Source of the DNA: Halomonas heilongjiangensis
Lineage (GTDB): Bacteria > Pseudomonadota > Gammaproteobacteria > Pseudomonadales > Halomonadaceae
Direction of reading: 5' to 3'
NCBI RefSeq assembly: GCF_002879645.1
Contig: NZ_PNRE01000009.1
Location: forward strand, 21,782-85,781
Length of the DNA stretch: 64,000 nucleotides
Shown piece by piece: positions 58,108 through 64,000 of the stretch. Every line of letters begins with the position of its first letter. The stretch's first letter is position 1. The position numbers and the translations under genes are program-made. The notes beneath the pieces were generated by a model. The model saw only the letters and a list, made by a program, of their open reading frames with translations. It made no database searches and was not told where the DNA came from.

Positions 58108-60519
58108 TTAACCATTGTGTTGTACGTCAGATACCCCCACCTGGACGTTGTTCTGGGCGTTTCTCTGAATTCCCTTAGCCATACTCTTGTTGGCATTGTT
58201 TCCCATGATTGTTCCTATGTTTTGAATAAAAGACTTAGACGCTCCTCCCATTTCTTGGACAATGCCATTTATCTTTTCAGACTCGGAGGCAAGAGCATGA
58301 ATAGTGCCTAACATCTCAAGAATTTTGTCGCCAATAAACACCAAGGAATTTGCGAGCCATAGATTCATTCTATGCCACAAAGCAAACCACATCGTGAACA
58401 TGACAACAGTAGCAAGTATATTGGAAACTCCAGATGTTATCTGAGACACCAGGTACATGTTGAATCCAAGGAAAGCAAATGCATATGGAAGCACTGTAAA
58501 GTATGCAGCGACACCCAGAACAATGGTTGATGGTTGAACAAATAGTGTTGCGGCCATCATGAGCATTCTTTCATTGCGTTGCCCTAAAACCCCTTCACCT
58601 TCTTTGACAACCATTCTTGCGGTTGCTATAGGAACCGCTCCAAGACCAGCAATACAGTTAGTCAGATATGCCATTAACGCAAACATAACTGTTATAATAA
58701 TTGATGATGGTATTACAACAATCATTGCAGGAGATAGGCTGAATAAGTAAGCCATAGCGATCCAAGTAACACTAATGACGGGTCTTATAGCTCCAGATAT
58801 TGCTGCACCACCGACTAATCCGGCAAGGCTAGAGCCAATACCTTCCGCTAAGGCACTGCCTGCCATTATAAGACCAAAAAGTATAAGGCCAGCACTAAAG
58901 AATGTAGCGCCAACATTTTGAGTGGTTTGTATAGGATCTTTTAAGGTTGTAAAATCGAATCCTGTATTTCCATTGCTTCCGAAGCTTACAGTATCGATAG
59001 CGTTAAGAATTGTTGTGTTGAAAGTATATGCAAATGCTTTCTTAATTCCTTGTCCATCACACTGTCCGGCTTCGCAAGAAGGATCACTTATTAAATCTTC
59101 AACCAAGCTTTCTGTGCCGCTAACATTTGGAAGATCTCCAAACTTGGCTCTTTCCATAGCAGCAGCATGAATCTTTCCAGCCATCATCCTATGATCATTA
59201 AGACCATCATAGAAATCACAAACCTTTTCTGTTTTCCAGAAAGACTGGAAGATGCTATGGTCATTACTAGTCTCTTTTACAGTGCAGGGCATTTCTGCAT
59301 TTGAAATGGTTGGAAGAGTGCGATTCATTAACATGTTCGCGTTAGTGGTCAAGCTTTTTGCTCTAAAGAATGTAAGAACTATATTTGACACACCAGCATT
59401 GCCAGAAAAGTTCTCCATATATGCTTTGGTAGCATCGTTAGAAGAAACACTAACCTTGTACATTTTCTGCTCTATATCTCCAGCAAAGTCACCAATATTC
59501 CTTATGTATGCTTCTACACCTAAGTTGAACTTGCTATTGATAGATGACTCATTTGACACCAACGTTTCTGTAATGAAGTTGTTTACAGAACCTACATTAT
59601 ACTCTCCACCTTGATCATAGAACTTCTTTGCAAGATTGCTAAGTTTATCTATTTGCTGTATGTATGCCGATCGAGTCTCAGCATAAGCCATTGCTAGACT
59701 ATCTCTTTGATAATCACTGTCACCTGGATCATAGTTCTCATCTTTCGTAAAGTCTATATATCCACAGACTTGCTTGCTTGTTCCGGTGACTCCAAAACCT
59801 ATTAATCTTGCGTTATTAGCTTTCTCAAAGCTTTCTCCGGCCATTATTATGCCGCTAGATCCATCCTCATTTATATAGCTGGCAAATGGACGACTAGGAT
59901 CCCTTACCACCATTGCTCCTGAGCATAGCATGTTCTTTAATATATCTGCATTATGCAAGACAATTTTTGGCGGTATTCTTATCTCCGTAACCAATGGAAC
60001 TCCATCACTAATCCCTTTAACGGTAGCTTTTGTAAGGAACTCAGAACTTCCCACCCCCCATCCAATAACTTTTAGAACTATCATTTGAGAGTTGGAATAA
60101 TTATTGAGTTGTGGCACTGGGAGAAGTAAGGCAAATGCTATTGCAAGACGTAGTGGGACAGATTGATTCTTCTTTACTGATGCGTTAGCTGCCGCATCGA
60201 TCGCTGCTACAAAAGATGCCCACATGATCATTAATAACACAAATATCAGCGCGATTATATTAATGTACCCTAAAACATATTGGAGAATATTTATGTTCCC
60301 ACTACCCCCCATCTCAAAGCAAGGGTCGCCAATTATCTTATAAAGCAGTGTGAAGAACATATCATTGGTAGTGCAGCTTCCTTCCAATGTTTCCCTGATC
60401 CACCCTGATATAAAATTATCCGAGGTGTCATATATTCCTGAGGCTTGCGACCACGCAGTTGCAGGTACTAAATAAAACAGGGAAAGCATGCACCATATTA
60501 ATGTTTTTCTTATTTTCAT
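58108..60519 (-). CDS. traY: DotA/TraY-family type IVB secretion membrane protein
   Basis: The 803-aa protein starts with a signal peptide (MKIRKTLIWCMLSLFYLVPA) and has hydrophobic helices near 75-100 and 120-140, a long extracytoplasmic loop of about 390 residues, and a C-terminal cluster of helices (535-740). This layout and segments such as LALAYLFSLSPAMIVV-like MAYLFSLSPAMIVVIPSSII match DotA/TraY, which forms an inner-membrane or secreted ring in type IVB conjugation. It is shorter than Legionella DotA and similar to plasmid TraY. A transfer role is likely. Other core Tra proteins lie outside the window. Confidence 0.82.
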   Translation of the reverse strand: MKIRKTLIWCMLSLFYLVPATAWSQASGIYDTSDNFISGWIRETLEGSCTTNDMFFTLLYKIIGDPCFEMGGSGNINILQYVLGYINIIALIFVLLMIMWASFVAAIDAAANASVKKNQSVPLRLAIAFALLLPVPQLNNYSNSQMIVLKVIGWGVGSSEFLTKATVKGISDGVPLVTEIRIPPKIVLHNADILKNMLCSGAMVVRDPSRPFASYINEDGSSGIIMAGESFEKANNARLIGFGVTGTSKQVCGYIDFTKDENYDPGDSDYQRDSLAMAYAETRSAYIQQIDKLSNLAKKFYDQGGEYNVGSVNNFITETLVSNESSINSKFNLGVEAYIRNIGDFAGDIEQKMYKVSVSSNDATKAYMENFSGNAGVSNIVLTFFRAKSLTTNANMLMNRTLPTISNAEMPCTVKETSNDHSIFQSFWKTEKVCDFYDGLNDHRMMAGKIHAAAMERAKFGDLPNVSGTESLVEDLISDPSCEAGQCDGQGIKKAFAYTFNTTILNAIDTVSFGSNGNTGFDFTTLKDPIQTTQNVGATFFSAGLILFGLIMAGSALAEGIGSSLAGLVGGAAISGAIRPVISVTWIAMAYLFSLSPAMIVVIPSSIIITVMFALMAYLTNCIAGLGAVPIATARMVVKEGEGVLGQRNERMLMMAATLFVQPSTIVLGVAAYFTVLPYAFAFLGFNMYLVSQITSGVSNILATVVMFTMWFALWHRMNLWLANSLVFIGDKILEMLGTIHALASESEKINGIVQEMGGASKSFIQNIGTIMGNNANKSMAKGIQRNAQNNVQVGVSDVQHNG

Positions 60520-60737
60520 TTTTTATGGCCATTTGTCATATTTACATTATACCTTTAATCATTTGCTCATGCATCTGGGAATTCCTTGCGGCTTCTTTCG
60601 CCTAGCCAAAAAACTGTCATATGAACCCCCGGGAATGGCCTTCGTAAGTAAGAGCAGGCAGGTAAGGGGGATATACCTTGTTATGTAGGTATGGATGAGA
60701 AGTACATCAGCAAAGCGGAAGTGGGAATGTTGCACGC

Positions 60738-60764
60738 AAAAAGAACGGCCAAATACCGTGGCCG
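60738..60764 (-). terminator. Rho-independent terminator for the gene at 60794
   Basis: On the minus strand CGGCCA pairs with TGGCCG around seven bases, followed by TTCTTTTT. It lies 30 bp beyond the stop of the gene at 60794-61201. Confidence 0.75.
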
Positions 60765-60793
60765 GAAGAGAGGGATGCCTCCACTATTGCTCG

Positions 60794-61201
60794 TTACATT
60801 ACGCTTGCTTTAGGTGAAAATAATGTTGTCATGTGAAAGATCGATTCATCGACATGATCCATGATGCGAATTTTCCATGCTTCGGGATCGCTCAATACCC
60901 CTAACTCCGCAAGGTCTCTGATGGTAACCCACCACCAGCCAGCGAGCAGGGGATCTTCATAGTCATTTCTGAATTCTGTGAATTCAAAGCGTGACGTGGC
61001 CAGGAGCATGCGCCTTGCGTCCGTGACGATAGAGTTTCCGTTGCCATCGAATAGTGATGGGCTCTCATGGGCTACGTAGAGATCAAAGAAGCCTCGTTTC
61101 TCATCTATGTCCACAAGGGTGACGTTGCACAGTACAATGATCCCGCTTTCAAGTGGCATGCGGTACTGTATTCGGTTGGGTGACTGCATTATCATTTTCA
61201 T
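60794..61201 (-). CDS. Hypothetical protein
   Basis: The 135-aa protein (MKMIMQSPNRIQYRMPLESG) has no recognised family; it contains a YDLYVAHESPSLFD-like FFDLYVAHESPSLFDGNG loop and an aromatic WWWVTI segment. AAGGAG seven bases before ATG 61201 selects this start over an upstream one at 61327. A hairpin terminator follows. It is in line with the minus-strand genes at 61401 and 62033. Confidence 0.62.
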   Translation of the reverse strand: MKMIMQSPNRIQYRMPLESGIIVLCNVTLVDIDEKRGFFDLYVAHESPSLFDGNGNSIVTDARRMLLATSRFEFTEFRNDYEDPLLAGWWWVTIRDLAELGVLSDPEAWKIRIMDHVDESIFHMTTLFSPKASVM

Positions 61202-61400
61202 CAAACTTCTCCTTTTCTTGTCCTTGTGTCTTGGAGAGGAAGGTGCCATTGTAGCGTTTGTTGTTTTTGTTGAGATGGCCAGGCGGCCCCGTTCCTGACC
61301 TATCTTTAAACATTTCGCGCCAATCACGAATAAGAATATACGATTTGTCTTATTCTGTATTCCCCGTAATGTCCGCCTTGTGGCTTATTCCAGTAAGGAA

Positions 61401-61889
61401 TCAACTCGTCATCCGTATCAAATCGGCTGCTTTCTCTGTTTCCTTTTCTATCCGCTCGATTTCATTATAGAGGGCTTCACCTTTTGGTCTTTCATTTAAG
61501 ATGAAAGAGACTGTCAGATGGCCTTCTAATAAAGAAAGGTTAATATAGATATCATTGATCCCATATCGCTTGTCTATGGTTTCCTTTACCTGGGATTCAA
61601 GCTGATGAACAATATTGCTTACTTTCCCATCATCAAGTTTGATATTCGCTTTGGCGGCTTCAATTTTGATATCGTTCTTATTTTTATGATCTGACTCCCA
61701 GTGAGTTTCAACACCAACAGAATCTCCTTGGTCGACAACACCGTATTGGTAGATCAAGTTTTCGACATTCACCACTTTTTCACCCACGGCAAACTTTGCT
61801 GTGTAATTTCCGAAGCCACTTACCCAGCCAAGCTCAATATTATTGATATTGGTTATGTTCTGAGCTTCTGCTTTGATTATTCTGCTCAA
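61401..61889 (-). CDS. Hypothetical protein
   Basis: The 162-aa protein starts with TTG and is AT-rich. It has a KAEAQNITNINNIELGWVSG beta-type beginning and a C-terminal helix (EALYNEIERIEKETEKAADL). No recognised family or signal peptide. No in-frame ATG lies near the start, so TTG is the only option. It may form a run with its two minus-strand neighbours. Confidence 0.58.
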   Translation of the reverse strand: MSRIIKAEAQNITNINNIELGWVSGFGNYTAKFAVGEKVVNVENLIYQYGVVDQGDSVGVETHWESDHKNKNDIKIEAAKANIKLDDGKVSNIVHQLESQVKETIDKRYGINDIYINLSLLEGHLTVSFILNERPKGEALYNEIERIEKETEKAADLIRMTS

Positions 61890-62032
61890 ATTTTATTCTC
61901 TCATATCCTAACTACTATATTATCAGATAATGACGTAAAGTCACGAAAATAAATATCCTTTTTATATTAACAGCAACCTATAAAACCCCGAGCAAATGCC
62001 GGCTAAAGGACTACTACACAGACAAAATCATT

Positions 62033-62734
62033 TCATGGAGACATGCTCAATTCTTCGTCTTTGTTGATCTCCTGCTCCAGAGAAGGTCCATTGCTGTCCT
62101 GGATCTGCCTGGGTGTCTCTCCCTCGATGAGGCGACGCATTAAGTTCCGGCCATCCTTCGTGCGATGATCGGCACCGACTTGGTCAAAGCCGAACTCTCT
62201 AGGTACCGCCTCATTCAGGGCGTGCTCGATCTTCTTTAGTAACTTGTCGACCGACTTGGTTCGTCCAGAGCCCTGGAGGCCTCGCAGTTGAGCCATTGTG
62301 GGATCATGCTCGTCTAAAAGCATTTTTGCTCCCCATTTTCCGTTACCTAGGTCGCCGTAAGTAAAGTTCATCCTCCCGAGATTCATGGTATTGCCACCAA
62401 TCGTGACGGTGATCAGTGCCGACATACAGTCGCCACTCCACAAAAAGTCATTTTCGTCCTCCAAGAATCCCTTCTGTGGCTCATGACTGCGTTGAATGTC
62501 CTCAATGCTAATCTCAGCGCTGGGAAGAGGGTCCACCTCAGCCTTGACACCTATATGCTCCATATTACGAGCTTTTTCTACCAAGGCCTCTCGTATGAGA
62601 CGGGATTCCTCCTCTAGGGAGGCCTCCTTAGCCTTCTTTTTTTGAATGGCCATCTCCTCCTCAGCAGCTTGCTCGACTATATTCATCGAATTGGTCTCTT
62701 TGTCAGGGCTGGTATTTCTTTGATTGTTCTTCAT
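62033..62734 (-). CDS. Hypothetical acidic protein
   Basis: The 233-aa protein has a charged helical N-terminal third (EQAAEEEMAIQKKKAKEASL), a central beta-type part (LITVTIGGNTMNLGRMNFTY) and an acidic tail. AAAGGAGAAAAA precedes the ATG. No recognised family. It is the first of three minus-strand genes that lead away from the MvaT gene. Confidence 0.65.
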   Translation of the reverse strand: MKNNQRNTSPDKETNSMNIVEQAAEEEMAIQKKKAKEASLEEESRLIREALVEKARNMEHIGVKAEVDPLPSAEISIEDIQRSHEPQKGFLEDENDFLWSGDCMSALITVTIGGNTMNLGRMNFTYGDLGNGKWGAKMLLDEHDPTMAQLRGLQGSGRTKSVDKLLKKIEHALNEAVPREFGFDQVGADHRTKDGRNLMRRLIEGETPRQIQDSNGPSLEQEINKDEELSMSP

Positions 62735-62953
62735 TTTTTCTCCTTTAGTTTATCTCAAATCTTTGTTATTAACATTTGCTAAAAAATGTGCAAGGCGCCT
62801 ATCTAACATACCGAGTAATTGCGCCCTATTTTTGGCTTAATGATGCTGTGATCATAGCCTGATTTTGTTCTATTTTATGCATGGGTGTATTGAAGTTCAC
62901 TCATCTTCTTATTATAATATATCCTGTTTGTTCATTCAATTATAGAGGTGGTT

Positions 62954-63322
62954 ATGTCAGAAAGACTAAAGCAATACTATAAAGCCAATTTAGAGATCCT
63001 AGAAGCCCAACGCAGGCTGGCTGAGTTGGAACAGGACAGCGAGATAAAAAGGGAGCTTGAATTTGAATTGCGACTGGTGTCTATTGTCGAACGCTATCGA
63101 AAAAGTTATGACGATGCTATCTCTATACTAGAGATGAGAAGGCGTGGGTTTGCGAATGTTGTTGATGCGATCAGAGATGAGGAAAAGGTCAAAACCTATG
63201 TCAACCCATTCACTAATGAGACGGTTAGGGCGAAGCGAAAGACAAAATTTCCCATTAAACAGTGGGTGGAGGAGTACGGGCACGACGTCGTGGATAGCTG
63301 GGTCGTGGACGAGGCGTGCTGA
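62954..63322 (+). CDS. MvaT/H-NS-like protein, copy 2, altered DNA-binding loop
   Basis: The 122-aa protein has the MvaT plan: N-terminal coiled coil (ILEAQRRLAELEQDSEIKRE) and a C-terminal domain KTYVNPFTNETVRAKRKTKF then IKQWVEEYGHDVVDSWV. The TRGGN loop that inserts into the AT-rich minor groove in copy 1 is replaced by RAKRKT, so DNA recognition should differ or be weaker. It may modulate MvaT by forming mixed oligomers. AGAGGTG precedes ATG 62954. Confidence 0.82.
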   Translation: MSERLKQYYKANLEILEAQRRLAELEQDSEIKRELEFELRLVSIVERYRKSYDDAISILEMRRRGFANVVDAIRDEEKVKTYVNPFTNETVRAKRKTKFPIKQWVEEYGHDVVDSWVVDEAC

Positions 63323-63506
63323 GATTGGCGCTCGATGTGCACCTGTCGTCGTCGGATTGCTACACCTCCATGGTACCGCAGGTAATGTCTGAGTGTTCTT
63401 AACCCATCAGAGTAGCCGCTAGCCCGCTCAGCGCTCATCATGCATAAGTAGAGACACCATTACACTCAAGAGGGTCACGTCATTTGGTGAGTACCTGTTG
63501 CGCTAG
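63323..63506. other. Spacer between MvaT copy 2 and repeat array
   Basis: About 180 bp without a gene. The last 30 bp (GAGTACCTGTTGCGCTAGC) resemble the end of the following repeat unit, suggesting that a degraded unit precedes the array. Confidence 0.5.
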
Positions 63507-64000
63507 CCTTGTCCATTAATGGACAAGGTATATGTGACCGAACGCAACCGGGCTGCTGATCGGACGCTCGCTTGATGAGCCAACCTCCAAAAGTGAACAC
63601 CTGGGCTGATGACGGGAGCTGGCATTGTCCATTAATGGACAAGGTAAGCGTGACCGAACGCGAACGAGCTGTTGAGCGAACGTGCCCTCGATGGGCCAAC
63701 CTCCGAAGGTGGGTACCTGGGCTGGTGACGGCAGCAGGCTTTGTCCATTAATGGACAAGGTGGACGTGACCGAACGCGACCGGGCTGCTGAGCGAACGTG
63801 CCCTCGATGGGCCAACCTTCGAAGGTGGGCATCTGGGCTGGTGACGGCAGCAGGCTTTGTCCATTAATGGACAAAGCAGTTTTTCTGGAAGGGAGCGAGC
63901 TGCTGTGCGAGTGTTCCACGAAGGAGTCACTGCCGATGGCGGTTCCGATACCTGGTCATACTCTGTCCATTAATGGACAAGGCTGATGTTCTGGAAGGGG
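63507..64000. repeat. Tandem array of 116-bp units around a palindromic dyad
   Basis: TTGTCCATTAATGGACAA or a close form appears at 63509-63526, 63625-63642, 63741-63758, 63857-63874 and 63963-63980. Centres are 116, 116, 116 and 106 bp apart. The first three units also share TGACCGAACGC, a GGGCCAACCTCCGAAGGTGG-type hairpin and CTGGGCTG-(A/G)-TGACGG. Units four and five share CTGGAAGGG instead. The array reaches the window end. No coding sense is seen; the frames through it are by-products. It may be a centromere or replication-control region. Confidence 0.85.

Noticed and set aside
63475..63930. Overlapping minus- and plus-strand frames with repeated LSINGQ or LMDK segments in the terminal array
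   Set aside because: They are translations of the palindromic dyad and 116-bp repeats. They have no ribosome binding sites and exist on both strands, as expected of a repeat.
63507..64000. CRISPR array
   Set aside because: The repeats are 116 bp apart, the interval sequences are themselves similar and no cas genes are present.

Overview
The window looks like part of a large mobile or accessory replicon (plasmid, chromid or integrative element) of a gammaproteobacterium, most likely a member of the Halomonadaceae or a relative. The evidence is a phasin with an Ala/Lys-rich tail, two MvaT-type nucleoid proteins, moderate to high GC genes mixed with AT-rich cargo, and a DotA/TraY-type IVB conjugation protein. 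The taxonomic call is an inference. No rRNA, tRNA or CRISPR array was seen.

Layout. 1-5.8 kb: the 3' part of a type I restriction-modification locus (YhcG-like nuclease end, HsdS, HsdR, zinc metallopeptidase); HsdM must lie upstream of the window. 6.2-10.6 kb: a complete type II CBASS operon (CapV phospholipase, DncV-like nucleotidyltransferase, Cap2 E1/E2, Cap3 JAMM protease). 10.6-22 kb: small hypothetical genes, an orphan MbcA-type antitoxin, four lipoproteins (two of them paralogues), a metallophosphoesterase and ADP-ribosylglycohydrolase pair, a phasin with a long decapeptide repeat tail, and wrecks of IS200, IS5 and IS3 elements. 22-41 kb: a patchwork of gene cassettes. Three well-supported integron attC sites and one doubtful one are scattered here without an integrase, beside an SOS module (SRAP, UmuD, UmuC with a shared LexA box), a STAND-type NTPase, a TIR protein, a KAP NTPase, a secreted nuclease and unknown cassette genes. 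41-53.7 kb: many short plasmid-like genes, including a ShosTA-like DprA/phosphoribosyltransferase operon, several antitoxin-like genes without toxins, a ParA-like ATPase and an intact RES/MbcA toxin-antitoxin pair. 54.7-62.7 kb: conjugation-related membrane proteins (TraX/IcmV-like, TraY/DotA) and unknown genes. 63-64 kb: a second MvaT paralogue and a 116-bp tandem repeat array built around the dyad TTGTCCATTAATGGACAA.

How it fits together. Much of the window is anti-phage or genome-conflict cargo (type I RM, CBASS, STAND/TIR cassettes, KAP NTPase, ShosTA, RES/MbcA) on a backbone that can be transferred (TraY/TraX) and partitioned (ParA-like), with MvaT proteins as likely silencers of the AT-rich cargo. 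The features that familiar gene families do not explain are the dispersed dyad and its terminal array, a duplicated 375-bp leader module and a related 45-bp motif in front of cassette genes, and an inverted-repeat operator shared by two distant genes.
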